DNA of 64,000 nucleotides from Aliikangiella marina (GCF_007004765.1 NZ_VIKR01000002.1:682001-746000); one strand, 5' to 3'; positions 26,234 to 34,765 are shown, counted from the stretch's first letter. Made by a program: numbers and translations. The notes: a model not told the origin generated them from the letters alone.

Positions 26234-27075
26234 CCCTCTCTAAAAAATTAATTGCGGAATCGTTTAGTAAGGCGGCTACCAGTTATGATGCAGCTGCATT
26301 TCTTCAAAAGGAAGTAGCAGATAGAGTATTTGAGCGCTTGGATCTAATGCGTGTCGATCCTAAATTAATTCTCGATGTAGGATGTGGGACGGGCTATTGT
26401 TCTCGCGAACTAAGAGATCGTTTTTCGCGTGCTAAAGTCTACGGGATCGATATCGCCCCTGGAATGATAAAAGTTGCCAAAAATCAACAAAATTTGTTTA
26501 GAAAAATTAACTATCAAGTTGCTGATGTTGATCAATTACCTTTTGAAGATAATCAATTCGATCTCGTTTTCTCTAGTTTGACGATTCAGTGGCTAACCGA
26601 TTTAAAACATACTTTTAAAGAGTTAAATAGAGTGTTAAAACCTGGTGGACTGGTTATTTTTTCAACCTTGGGACCTGACACGTTATACGAATTACGAGAT
26701 AGCTGGCGTGAGGTTGATCAGGGTGTTCACGTCAATGAATTTATTGACATGCATATCGTTGGAGACCATGTTTACAATAGCCATTTTGATAATACCGTAA
26801 TGGACCGCGATGTTATTACGATGACTTATCAAACCATGATTGGCTTGATGCGAGACTTAAAAGCGATCGGCGCGCATAATATTGATAGTAACCGCGCACG
26901 GGGAATGCTGGGAAAAACGAAGTTCAAATTGCTCGAAAAAGCGTATGACAAATTCCGTTGGAAATCAGGGGAACTTCCCGCTACCTATGAAGTTGTTTAC
27001 GGACACGCATGGAAAAAACACGGTGAACCATCAGGCGATTATCATACCTATAAAGTCGATCCAAACAGGCTTTAG
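26230..27075 (+). CDS. bioC: malonyl-ACP O-methyltransferase
   Basis: A 281-residue SAM-dependent methyltransferase that starts pimeloyl synthesis by methylating malonyl-ACP. The SAM motif LILDVGCGTGYCSRELRDRF is near residue 50, followed by VFSSLTIQWLTDLKHTFKEL and the BioC-typical C-terminal YEVVYGHAWKK. It overlaps the bioH stop by four bases (ATGA), so is co-translated. bioA and bioD are not in the window and must lie elsewhere. Confidence 0.94.
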   Translation: MTLSKKLIAESFSKAATSYDAAAFLQKEVADRVFERLDLMRVDPKLILDVGCGTGYCSRELRDRFSRAKVYGIDIAPGMIKVAKNQQNLFRKINYQVADVDQLPFEDNQFDLVFSSLTIQWLTDLKHTFKELNRVLKPGGLVIFSTLGPDTLYELRDSWREVDQGVHVNEFIDMHIVGDHVYNSHFDNTVMDRDVITMTYQTMIGLMRDLKAIGAHNIDSNRARGMLGKTKFKLLEKAYDKFRWKSGELPATYEVVYGHAWKKHGEPSGDYHTYKVDPNRL

Positions 27076-27162
27076 CTCAATACCATTGTCGATAGTTCAG
27101 GCTTGTGATTAATCGTCCAAAACCAAAGTCGGCGGATGGCGAGTTATTCAATCAGTTCAACG

Positions 27163-27225
27163 CGTCAGTCAAAATCGATATCTAAAATCGACCTTTAAAA
27201 TTCAAGCGAAAGACTGACGGCGCTT
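27163..27225 (+). terminator. possible weak terminator of the bio cluster
   Basis: CGTCAGTC (27163-27170) and GACTGACG (27212-27219) are perfect complements separated by 41 bases, with GCGCTTTTA following. The loop is long and the T run short. Confidence 0.3.
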
Positions 27226-27354
27226 TTATAGAAGTCAGTCTATCCGAGTAAAAGTTAATAGAGCTCGCACAGACACAACAAAGCTTTAGGTTATCGGTTA
27301 ATTTTCGGGCCGTCGATTAGCAGTCAATTTATCGAGCGCTTCTCTTTTTATCGT

Positions 27355-28125
27355 TTATTGCTTGCGTAAAAATACCAGGCTGTCGTCAGTACTGGATTTT
27401 TTGTCAAATTTATAGCCATCGAGATTAAACGCCTTTAACCCTTCAGGATCATCGATTTGATTTTGGATAATAAATCGAGTCATCAGTCCTCGTGCTTTTT
27501 TCGCGAAGAAGCTTAATATTTTGTATTGGCCGTTTTTGAAATCTTTAAAAACTGGCGTGATAATACGGTAAGGCATGTCTTTTTCTTTTACCGCTTTGAA
27601 GTACTCGTTAGAGGCTAAATTCACGATAATGGGTTGTGCTTGTTTCTTGAGTTCTTTTTGAAGGTGATTGTTTAGCGTATCTCCCCAAAACTCATACAAA
27701 TTTTTACCAGCATCATTAGCAAACTTGGTTCCCATTTCTAATCGATAGGGTTGTATTAAATCCAGTGGTTTCAAAATACCGTAAAGACCAGACAGTATTC
27801 GCAAATGTTTTTGCGCGTATTTAAAGTCATCACTCGACAGTGTATCTGCATCTAATCCTTGGTATACGTCCCCTCGAAAAGCGAGTAGCGCTTGACGAGC
27901 ATTCTCAGGGGTGAAGGGCGGTTTGAAAGATTGAAAACGGTCAAAATTTAACGTCGCTAGTTTGTCGCTAAGCTTCATTAAACTGGCGATTTCTTGAGGT
28001 GCGAGTTTTTTCAATTGAGCAACCAATTGCTGAGATTCAGACAAGTACTTGGGTTGCGACTTCTGCTTGGTTGCAAGCGGACCTTCAAAATCTAGACTTT
28101 TGGCAGGAGAGATTACTGTAATCAT
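27355..28125 (-). CDS. yaaA: peroxide stress protein YaaA
   Basis: A 256-residue DUF328 protein with the family opening MITVISPAKSLDFEGPLATK and the later SGLYGILKPLDLIQPYRLEMGTKF, NLASNEYFKAV and FFAKKARGLMTRFII. In E. coli it lowers intracellular iron and limits oxidative damage during hydrogen peroxide stress. Full length. It is convergent with bioC and downstream of the pilU-like gene, from which a probable terminator separates it. Confidence 0.95.
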   Translation of the reverse strand: MITVISPAKSLDFEGPLATKQKSQPKYLSESQQLVAQLKKLAPQEIASLMKLSDKLATLNFDRFQSFKPPFTPENARQALLAFRGDVYQGLDADTLSSDDFKYAQKHLRILSGLYGILKPLDLIQPYRLEMGTKFANDAGKNLYEFWGDTLNNHLQKELKKQAQPIIVNLASNEYFKAVKEKDMPYRIITPVFKDFKNGQYKILSFFAKKARGLMTRFIIQNQIDDPEGLKAFNLDGYKFDKKSSTDDSLVFLRKQ

Positions 28126-28192
28126 AGATGGCTTCGTATCAATTAAGGTTGGTGTATAAAATCATTAAATAGCGTCGGGGCGTAAGAATAAC

Positions 28193-28222
28193 AAAAAAAG
28201 CCCGTGCCCGCGCTGGGTGTCG
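28193..28222 (-). terminator. probable terminator of the pilU-like gene
   Basis: Minus-strand reading gives a GC-rich imperfect hairpin (CCC-AGCGCGGGCAC-GGGC) followed by seven T, 27 bases past the stop codon. Confidence 0.5.
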
Positions 28223-28248
28223 AACTTTTTTTTAGGTTTGATTAATCT

Positions 28249-29778
28249 TTAAACAGATTCGGAATGTTTGCCCACCGGAAGCTTTCGCAAAAGTCCCGCG
28301 ATACCTTGGTTTAGCTGCTGCTGAGTTTCGTTTAAATCTGCTGTTTTCCTCGCGGCACTAATTCGATAAATCGGCTTTTCTGCTTCTCTATCGATAACAT
28401 TAATGGTTAGGTGCGCTTGCTCTTTAGTATCATTGATGAACTCTGTCGGTTTACTCCGACCTTCCATTGATTCTAACTTGAGGCCTTCTTCAGCTTGGTA
28501 GCTCAAGACAAACTGAATCTCAATATCCGCGTCGCGAATTTTAAATTCCAATCCGCGTTGATTCATGGCTGCCATAATCGCAGCGGTCAACTTCTTCTGT
28601 GCGTCGGGAGTTTTTGATTTAACTTTGAGAGGATTAATTGTGTAAGTGTGGTAATGATCAAAAGGTGCAGCATGATCCACTGCGACGTCTCCACCGCCGA
28701 CATTAGATTCTGATTTATCACCATCTTCTAATCTAAATCGTAGCGCTAAATTGTTCGCAGAATCAGCTTTTCTCAGGGCTTCTTTGCGGGAAACTTTACC
28801 ATCTTTTACGAGTAGGTACAGAGCATCGTCAAATGTCTGATTAATTTTACCTTTCGAGCGAGTCATCGCTTCCTTGATATCTTCAATTTTTCCTTTCTCA
28901 ATTAACTGCGCGATAAAGGGGGTATTAACCATTATCTCAACGGCAGCAACGCGTTTTTCCTCTAGACCAATACAAAGTCGTTGCGCAATTATTGCATTTA
29001 AATTGAGAGCAATATCCTGGAGAATGATTTTATGCACTTCCTCTGGAAAAAAATTAACTATTCGCTCAAGAGCAAGGTTCGCATTGTTGGCATGCATGGT
29101 AGCAAGACATAGATGACCCGTTTCGGCATAGGTCAGTGCTTGACGCATCGTCTCCTGGTCACGAATTTCGCCGATAAGAATAACGTCGGGTGCTTCGCGC
29201 ATCGCGTTTTTTAAAGCGATTTCAAATGAATCGGTGTCAACGCCAACTTCTCTTTGGTTGACCAATGATTTTTTGTTTTTATGAACAAATTCAATGGGGT
29301 CTTCTATCGTCAAAATATGACCGCCGTGGTTTTCATTCCGATAATCAATCATCGACGCGAGCGTGGTCGATTTTCCGGTGCCTGTGGCGCCTACCAAGAG
29401 AACAAGACCCCTTTCTTTACAAATGAGTTCTTTAAGAACTTTGGGTAATCCGAGGTCGTCTATTGATGGAATTTTCTTCTTGATATAACGCACAACCATC
29501 GCTGGCTCGCCGCTTTGTTGGAACACATTGACTCTGAAGCGACCAACCCCTTCGAGTTTTAGTGCGATATTGAGTTCTTTTGTTGCTTTAAACTCGGCAA
29601 TTTCTTGTTCTTTTAAGATCGAGTAAATGAGCGAATGGTTGTCTTCACTGGTGAGCCGATGATCCCTTACAGGTTTGATTTTCCCTTCAACTTTGATTAA
29701 GGGAGGGGAATCGACGCTGATAAATAAGTCAGACGCTTGATTGACTACCATTGCACCGAGCAATTCCACCATATCCAT
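28249..29778 (-). CDS. PilT/PilU-like retraction ATPase with extra C-terminal domain
   Basis: A 509-residue protein. Residues 1-345 are a PilU-type AAA+ motor: opening MVELLGAMVVNQASDLFISV, Walker A GATGTGKST at 130-138, Asp box EDPIEF near 159, Walker B DVILIGEIRD at 198-207 and His box GHLCLATMHANN near 221. It would power type IV pilus retraction in the cytoplasm. After a short acidic linker, residues about 365-503 form a second domain (DHYHTYTINPLKV, RDADIEIQFVLSY, TINVIDREAEKPIYRIS) with the look of DUF4136, normally found in periplasmic lipoproteins. Ordinary PilU ends near 380 residues. No other pilus gene is adjacent. Confidence 0.88.
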   Translation of the reverse strand: MDMVELLGAMVVNQASDLFISVDSPPLIKVEGKIKPVRDHRLTSEDNHSLIYSILKEQEIAEFKATKELNIALKLEGVGRFRVNVFQQSGEPAMVVRYIKKKIPSIDDLGLPKVLKELICKERGLVLLVGATGTGKSTTLASMIDYRNENHGGHILTIEDPIEFVHKNKKSLVNQREVGVDTDSFEIALKNAMREAPDVILIGEIRDQETMRQALTYAETGHLCLATMHANNANLALERIVNFFPEEVHKIILQDIALNLNAIIAQRLCIGLEEKRVAAVEIMVNTPFIAQLIEKGKIEDIKEAMTRSKGKINQTFDDALYLLVKDGKVSRKEALRKADSANNLALRFRLEDGDKSESNVGGGDVAVDHAAPFDHYHTYTINPLKVKSKTPDAQKKLTAAIMAAMNQRGLEFKIRDADIEIQFVLSYQAEEGLKLESMEGRSKPTEFINDTKEQAHLTINVIDREAEKPIYRISAARKTADLNETQQQLNQGIAGLLRKLPVGKHSESV

Positions 29779-30047
29779 AGATAAGCCCCATGATTTGTTA
29801 TTATTGAGCGGTTATAAAAGAGATAATAGCGAGTTTTAGTGCAAAAAACATCCGGTGCGAAGCTAACTTTGTATAGTAAATATCTATAAAATAGATATTT
29901 ATGAGGCATTTGGATACAGATTCCTTTGATTCTTCTGATTGAATTCTCATTATTTGCGGCTTATATTAGTTAATATAGATATAGGTTTCCACGTGTTGAA
30001 ACCGAAAAGTTCTTTGCTTTTATTCATGATCTGTCAGGGAGAAAGCT
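29779..30047. promoter_or_regulatory. divergent AT-rich regulatory region with two palindromes
   Basis: Between the divergent pilU-like gene and a hypothetical gene lie two perfect inverted repeats: TAAATATCTAT-AAA-ATAGATATTTA at 29877-29901 and TATATTA-GT-TAATATA at 29962-29977. The half-site ATAGATAT recurs at 29975-29982. Confidence 0.6.
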
Positions 30048-30437
30048 GTGATAGATAAAAACTCAATCGCAGAGACCTTGAAAGAAGTATTGCCGCCAGG
30101 TGCTGAAGTCGAGTTTGATTTTCAAGGTGACGATTTTGTCGCGAGCTTTTGTTGGTTACTCAACAATGATCCTAAGCGACCTTTTAAACGGTCGAAACGG
30201 GTCGAGTTTGTGGTGTCACCAGAAGCCCTTGAAGACTTCAGTAATGTCGGCAACAAGAAAGAAGCTCGCCTACAAATGAACCTGGAAATGTATTTAAATC
30301 ATATGCTTGATGAGTTCGAACCGGACCATCAGGCACCCGAAGGCTTCGCCGAGCCTACCGAGAAATGGCGAATAGACTCAATGTATTTTCTTGAAACACT
30401 CGAGTCTATCCCTGGGATTAAACGCCGCTTGTTTTAG
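30048..30437 (+). CDS. hypothetical cytoplasmic protein, 129 residues
   Basis: Begins at GTG with a good GGGAGA ribosome site. The product (MIDKNSIAETLKEVLPPGAE, FKRSKRVEFVVSPEALEDFS, EKWRIDSMYFLETLESIPG) is acidic, with no signal peptide or membrane segment. I do not recognise a family. It is transcribed divergently from the pilU-like gene across the palindrome-bearing region. Composition and ribosome site make it a credible gene. Confidence 0.6.
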   Translation: MIDKNSIAETLKEVLPPGAEVEFDFQGDDFVASFCWLLNNDPKRPFKRSKRVEFVVSPEALEDFSNVGNKKEARLQMNLEMYLNHMLDEFEPDHQAPEGFAEPTEKWRIDSMYFLETLESIPGIKRRLF

Positions 30438-30483
30438 CTCATCTATCAAGTATCCTTAACGCTTATTGTTGCCTGCCCCAGGT

Positions 30484-30543
30484 GGGCTCAGAGATGCTGG
30501 GCTCAGAGGTGCTGGGCTCAGAAATACAGAGGTTCAGAAATGG
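30484..30543. repeat. 15-base tandem repeat before a hydrolase gene
   Basis: GGGCTCAGAGATGCT (30484-30498), GGGCTCAGAGGTGCT (30499-30513), GGGCTCAGAAATACA (30514-30528), then a decayed fourth copy that runs into the ATG at 30540. Confidence 0.9.
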
Positions 30544-31049
30544 CGCTAGTTTGTTTTAGTCACGGAAAAGACAGTGCTCCCAAAGCAACTAAAATATCAG
30601 CACTCAGCGAGGTAGCAAGAAGTGCAGGGCATCACTCCTTGAGTGTTGATTATCGCGGTATTGATGATCCGCAAACTCGAGTTGATAAACTTGAGAAAAC
30701 CCTACAGTCGCCGGATTACCGTTCGGCAGAGCTGGTTTTAGTTGGTTCGAGTATGGGCGCTTATGTCAGCTTGTTTGCAAGTACTCACTTCAAGCCTGTT
30801 GGTTTATATTTAATGGCTCCTGCTGTTTTTATGCCTGGCTATGAACAAGTGCCGAAAGCCCCCGAAGCTTGTTTAACCCAAATTGTTCACGGGTGGTCCG
30901 ATGAAATTGTGCCGGTGGAAAATGCTATCCGCTTCGGCCAGGAAAACAACGCCGAAACCTTATTGCTGGATGACGACCACCGCTTGAGTCATTCGTTGCC
31001 TGTGTTAGAGTCGCACTTTGCAGCGTTTTTAGCGAGGCTATCCATCTAA
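30540..31049 (+). CDS. small alpha/beta hydrolase
   Basis: A 169-residue protein with a near-minimal alpha/beta hydrolase core: LVCFSHGKDS at the start, the nucleophile elbow VGSSMGAYVS near residue 75, a candidate acid in HGWSDEIVP and a catalytic His in LDDDHRLSHS. It resembles YqiA/UPF0227-type esterases in size. The substrate is unknown. The 15-base tandem repeat occupies the ribosome-site region, where CAGAGG could act as a weak Shine-Dalgarno. Confidence 0.8.
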   Translation: MALVCFSHGKDSAPKATKISALSEVARSAGHHSLSVDYRGIDDPQTRVDKLEKTLQSPDYRSAELVLVGSSMGAYVSLFASTHFKPVGLYLMAPAVFMPGYEQVPKAPEACLTQIVHGWSDEIVPVENAIRFGQENNAETLLLDDDHRLSHSLPVLESHFAAFLARLSI

Positions 31050-31167
31050 CCGAGTTAACCCATAGAACTAATTCCTTCCCTAACAAAGCCTTCCTTTCAA
31101 AAAAAGCGGAAAAACCGCTAAATAACTACCAGCTATTTTCCATTTGACGGTAGCTTGATTACTATAT

Positions 31168-31183
31168 GGACGTTTAGACGTCT
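31168..31183 (+). promoter_or_regulatory. tandem met boxes (predicted MetJ operator)
   Basis: GGACGTTT directly followed by AGACGTCT. The second is a perfect copy of the MetJ box consensus AGACGTCT and the first matches 6 of 8; MetJ binds two or more adjacent boxes. They end 14 bases before the preferred metA start. Confidence 0.75.
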
Positions 31184-31197
31184 ATATGGTTTTGGTT

Positions 31198-32271
31198 ATG
31201 CCTTTAGTGGCTTTTAATAATTTGCCGACATACGCTCGCTTGAAAGCGGAGCATCATGATGTTATCGAGCGTGAAAGAGCGGAACATCAGGATATTCGAG
31301 AGTTGCATATTGGCTTGTATAACCTAATGCCGGATGCCAGCTTGCAAGCAACTGAACGCCAATTTATGCGGTTGGTTGGAGATTGTAATCAAATCGTACA
31401 ATTCTATGTTCATTTGTTTACCGCAAGGAGGATACAGCGGGGACATGCTGCCCAGCAGTGGATTGACGAATACTATACGGACTTTGAGTCGATTAAAAAG
31501 CACGGCTTGGATGCACTGATTATTTCCGGCGCTAATCCAGAACGAGCACAACTCGACCAAGAGGATTTTTGGCCGGAGCTCACTCAAGTCATTGATTGGG
31601 CGAGCGAAAACGTTACCTCTAGTTTGTGTGCCTGTTTAGCGACCCACGCGACGTTAAAATATTTATATGGTATTGACCGACGGCCCCTTGAAACAAAGCG
31701 TTGGGGGGTTTTCTCTCATAGAGCTAATAAAACGGCTCACCCGCTCACCCGACATACTAATACGCGCTATGACGTGCCACATTCGCGAAACAACGAGGTC
31801 AGCGCCGCTCAGCTAGAATCGCATGGTTTAAAGCCTTTGGTAGAAAGTGAACAAGGCGGTATTCATCTGGCTGTGAGTCCCGATGGAATTCGATTTGTTT
31901 ATTTTCAGGGTCATCCAGAGTACGATGCAGTCAGTCTGTTGAAAGAATACAAACGAGAAATTGATCGCTGGTTTAGCAATCAACGAAATGACTATCCGCC
32001 GTTTCCAGAGAATTACTTCAATGAGGAGTTGCAAGCATTTTTGGACAATTTCAAAAAACAATGTGAATTGGCAAAAAGTAGCCCGGGCGCAATGCCAAAT
32101 TGGCCTGCGACTTGGATTGAAGAGCGTTTGGAAAATACTTGGCGGGATACCGCCTTGTCAACATTTAATAATTGGCTTGGACTAGTTTATCAGTTGACTC
32201 ACTTGGAGAGAAAGTTGCCTTTTATGTCTGGGGTCGATACCGACAATCCACTGATCGCAGTCACTAATTAA
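31198..32271 (+). CDS. metA: homoserine O-succinyltransferase (MetA family)
   Basis: A 357-residue enzyme that acylates homoserine at the start of methionine synthesis. The conserved core is present: LHIGLYNLMPDASLQATERQF, LIISGANPERAQLDQEDFWP, the catalytic-Cys region TSSLCACLATHATLKYLYG, VPHSRNNEV and the catalytic His in YFQGHPEYDAVSLLKEY. It is longer than E. coli MetA and differs in detail, as in the Xanthomonas/Thioalkalivibrio-type MetA group. I start at MPLVAFNNLPTYARL (31198); an ATG four codons earlier is in frame. Tandem met boxes upstream support methionine control. Succinyl versus acetyl specificity is inferred. Confidence 0.87.
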   Translation: MPLVAFNNLPTYARLKAEHHDVIERERAEHQDIRELHIGLYNLMPDASLQATERQFMRLVGDCNQIVQFYVHLFTARRIQRGHAAQQWIDEYYTDFESIKKHGLDALIISGANPERAQLDQEDFWPELTQVIDWASENVTSSLCACLATHATLKYLYGIDRRPLETKRWGVFSHRANKTAHPLTRHTNTRYDVPHSRNNEVSAAQLESHGLKPLVESEQGGIHLAVSPDGIRFVYFQGHPEYDAVSLLKEYKREIDRWFSNQRNDYPPFPENYFNEELQAFLDNFKKQCELAKSSPGAMPNWPATWIEERLENTWRDTALSTFNNWLGLVYQLTHLERKLPFMSGVDTDNPLIAVTN

Positions 32272-32376
32272 GCGAAATTGTCGTCTCGGGGGCTTGTTCA
32301 CAAGCGAGCAATGCACTAACCTTGAAATCAATATCCGCTTAATTTGTGAGATTTCAGTCGAATTCAGGGAGACCGC

Positions 32377-32646
32377 ATGAATAAGCAACAGATGCTTGAT
32401 ATTCTCAATGAACTTAAGGTAGAGCTTGCTGAAAATCAACAGCTTGATACTCATCAAAAGCAAACTACTGAGGCATTGATTGAGGAAATTTGGGCACAAG
32501 TTAGTGCACCAGAAAACCAGTTGAGTGGTGATCAATATTTACTCAACAAGTTTAAAAATGTTACTGAAGAGTTTGAAATCAACCATCCGAAGTTGACTGA
32601 TATTTTTGGTCGTTTGTCGGATTTGTTATCGCGTATGGGGCTGTAA
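32377..32646 (+). CDS. DUF4404 family protein
   Basis: An 89-residue helical protein (MNKQQMLDILNELKVELAEN ... FEINHPKLTDIFGRLSDLLSRMGL). The HP-L-x-x-I-x-G-R-L/I ending and small size match DUF4404, an uncharacterised proteobacterial family. A good AGGGAG ribosome site precedes the ATG. No membrane segment. Confidence 0.8.
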   Translation: MNKQQMLDILNELKVELAENQQLDTHQKQTTEALIEEIWAQVSAPENQLSGDQYLLNKFKNVTEEFEINHPKLTDIFGRLSDLLSRMGL

Positions 32647-32785
32647 TACTGCAGGTTGAGGTGTTCTCCTACGCATGTGTGAGCTTTGTCTCACAGTACA
32701 AGGTGGTTTTGGATTACAATACATCCGCTAATCACAGTGTATGATGCGCAAGCATCAACAATGCGTTATTTTTAGGGAAGCGAAT

Positions 32786-32980
32786 ATGCGCAAAGAAGAT
32801 CCTTACTTTAAAATTTATGATCGATCAGACAGGCTGTATCAAACAGAGTCAGGATGGTTTTTCTCGGTTCGTCAGGGAGCGGCTTTTGGGCCATACGAGT
32901 CTCAGCAAAATGCTAAAAAGAATTTAGCGAGTTTTGTTGAAATCATTCAAGATCAATCAATCGCAGGCTACGGAAGCTAA
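32786..32980 (+). CDS. DUF6316-like small protein
   Basis: A 64-residue protein from the ATG at 32786, which has AGGGA at a good distance; the longer frame from 32741 lacks one. It reads MRKEDPYFKIYDRSDRLYQT then GWFFSVRQGAAFGPYESQQNA, the W-F-x-x-R-x-G-x-x-x-G-P-[FY] pattern of the DUF6316 group. Function unknown. Confidence 0.7.
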   Translation: MRKEDPYFKIYDRSDRLYQTESGWFFSVRQGAAFGPYESQQNAKKNLASFVEIIQDQSIAGYGS

Positions 32981-33070
32981 CGAAACGTTAGTAGCCTCGC
33001 GCTATCAAGACTGCAATCGGCAGTCGTCAACTTTAAAGTCCCCGAATTAACCAGGGTAGGTTTTTGTCGC

Positions 33071-33081
33071 TGTGTTATAAT
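33071..33081 (+). promoter_or_regulatory. probable extended -10 promoter of fklB
   Basis: TGTGT followed by a perfect TATAAT (33076-33081), 30 bases before the fklB ATG. No good -35 is seen. Confidence 0.45.
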
Positions 33082-33111
33082 CGGGGTTTTTAATCTAAAG
33101 AGTTTAATTTA

Positions 33112-33732
33112 ATGAGTAATGAATTTGTAAGCCATGAGCAAAAGGCGAGTTACGGTGTTGGTCTCAATATGGGCGCTCAACTTTTACAGCAAACATTTGA
33201 TGGACTAGATATCGACGCTGTCGCCGCTGGAGTAAAAGACGCTTTTACTCGTTCTCAACTGGCAGTGCCCCAGGAAGAAATTCAAGCGGCATTCGAGGTT
33301 ATCAGTAAAGTGATGGAAAAGAAACAAGCAGAGCTTTCAAAACAACAAGCGGAAGCTGGGCGTGTTTTCTTAGAGGAAAACGAAAAGAAAGAAGGTGTCC
33401 AAGTTACCGAGTCAGGCTTGCAATATGAGATCATTACCGAAGGCGCCGGTGATAAACCCACTGCCACATCGACCGTTCGCACCCATTACCATGGTACTTT
33501 AGTGGACGGTACCGTTTTTGACAGCTCTTATGAGCGTGGTCAACCAGCTGAGTTTGCCGTTAATGGTGTGATCAAAGGTTGGACTGAGGCGTTGCAAATG
33601 ATGCCTGTGGGATCTAAGTGGAGATTAACGATCCCCTATGAACTGGCTTATGGCGAACAAGGTGCTGGCGGAGCGATTGCTCCTTACTCGACCTTAGTGT
33701 TTGACGTTGAGCTATTGGAAATCGTTAGCTAA
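33112..33732 (+). CDS. fklB: FKBP-type peptidyl-prolyl isomerase
   Basis: A 206-residue protein without signal peptide. The N-terminal helical dimerisation part (about 1-90; SYGVGLNMGAQLLQQTFDGL) is followed by an FKBP domain (about 105-206) with VRTHYHGTLVDGTVFDSSYE, FAVNGVIKGWTEALQMMPVG and IPYELAYGEQGAGGAIAPYSTLVFDVELLEI. It speeds cis-trans isomerisation at proline during folding. The lack of a signal sequence favours cytoplasmic FklB over periplasmic FkpA. Confidence 0.9.
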   Translation: MSNEFVSHEQKASYGVGLNMGAQLLQQTFDGLDIDAVAAGVKDAFTRSQLAVPQEEIQAAFEVISKVMEKKQAELSKQQAEAGRVFLEENEKKEGVQVTESGLQYEIITEGAGDKPTATSTVRTHYHGTLVDGTVFDSSYERGQPAEFAVNGVIKGWTEALQMMPVGSKWRLTIPYELAYGEQGAGGAIAPYSTLVFDVELLEIVS

Positions 33733-33800
33733 GGATTAATGGCCAAGCGTCAAGCGCGAGTAACCACGTGCCAAAACAAGTACTTGGTTTGGTTTACCCA

Positions 33801-33828
33801 AAAAGGGCACTAATAAGTGCCCTTTTTT
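33801..33828. terminator. bidirectional terminator between fklB and the WYL gene
   Basis: AAAAGGGCACT-AATA-AGTGCCCTTTTTT: a perfect seven-pair stem with A-tract on one side and T-tract on the other, between convergent genes. Confidence 0.93.
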
Positions 33829-33883
33829 GTGCAAACCAATGAGTCCTATGGGTTAATCATATAACTTCTCACGCAGTTTCAAC

Positions 33884-34765
33884 TTATTCTGGCAGTAGCC
33901 ATTTCTCTAGCTCGCTTCGATTGGTAACCACTAGCTGCTGTGCCGCAGGAATAGGATGCAATTCTGACTTGTCAATTCTCAAGAGTTGAAGATAATAGGT
34001 CACAAGCGGCGCGCGAGTTTTGATTATCATTTGACCGTTCATCATAGCAAAGTCATGCTCGATGACTTTCTGTTGGGCGTTATTCAGTCGCTTGTCCGGT
34101 TCTACAATTATTTCGACAAATTGATTCCAATCCTCGTCATCTGCTTCTGACTGCTGAGCTTTGAGAGTGATCTCAGAAATGTCCGTCATTCTTGAAAGGA
34201 GAAAATCCTTGAACATATTTGTTTCTTCACAAAATGCTCTGACATGCCAGCGATAACCGTTAAACACCAGTGTGTGAGGAGCTATCATACGATCTCTCGG
34301 TTCGGGTTTTGATAGAGAGGTGTATTGGATTTCGACGCGCATTCTGTCTCGCGCAGCTTCAATGATTGGGCGAACGAATTCTGGTTTTACGTTTCTGAGC
34401 GGTGGTGAGATACTAGTGATGTTCGCCTGGCTAATATCCAGGTATTCGATTTTTGAACTCAAGTCCTGTCGACTGGCCAATAAATAGAGATATTCATTGA
34501 TATCGCCTTTGGTCACTACGCAAGAAAAGCTTTCAGATGGACGGTAGCCTTTCAATTTGGTGTCATATTCTAAGTTGTTAGGGGCTATTTCCGAATTATA
34601 GAAATTGATATCTTTGCTTGCTTGTTGACGCCCGATTCCAAATGCTTGCCTGAGATGGTTTGTGGTTAACCGTCCTTCCCACAAAGCAATGGTTTCGATT
34701 AAGCGATATCTTAACAGTAAATCCCAACGTTGAGACCAGTCCGTGTCGCTAGACTGTCTTGCCAT
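33884..34765 (-). CDS. WYL-domain transcriptional regulator, BrxR/CapW-like
   Basis: A 293-residue regulator. The N-terminal winged helix (about 15-85) reads RLIETIALWEGRLTTNHLRQAFGIGRQQASKDINFY in segments; the WYL domain (about 130-205) contains MRVEIQYTSLSKPEPRDRMI, APHTLVFNGYRWHVRAFCEE and FKDFLLSRMTDISEI; the rest is a WCX-type tail. LVF-x-G-x-RWHVRAFCE followed by DFLLSR is the signature seen in BrxR/CapW regulators, which repress anti-phage loci such as BREX and CBASS. It is divergent from a DUF2130 gene across about 180 bases. A role in controlling that gene is inferred from position and family habit. Confidence 0.85.
   Translation of the reverse strand: MARQSSDTDWSQRWDLLLRYRLIETIALWEGRLTTNHLRQAFGIGRQQASKDINFYNSEIAPNNLEYDTKLKGYRPSESFSCVVTKGDINEYLYLLASRQDLSSKIEYLDISQANITSISPPLRNVKPEFVRPIIEAARDRMRVEIQYTSLSKPEPRDRMIAPHTLVFNGYRWHVRAFCEETNMFKDFLLSRMTDISEITLKAQQSEADDEDWNQFVEIIVEPDKRLNNAQQKVIEHDFAMMNGQMIIKTRAPLVTYYLQLLRIDKSELHPIPAAQQLVVTNRSELEKWLLPE

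Noticed and set aside
31144-31172. A sigma-70 promoter for metA using TTGACG
   Set aside because: No acceptable -10 at 15-19 bases; the met boxes are convincing but the promoter is not.
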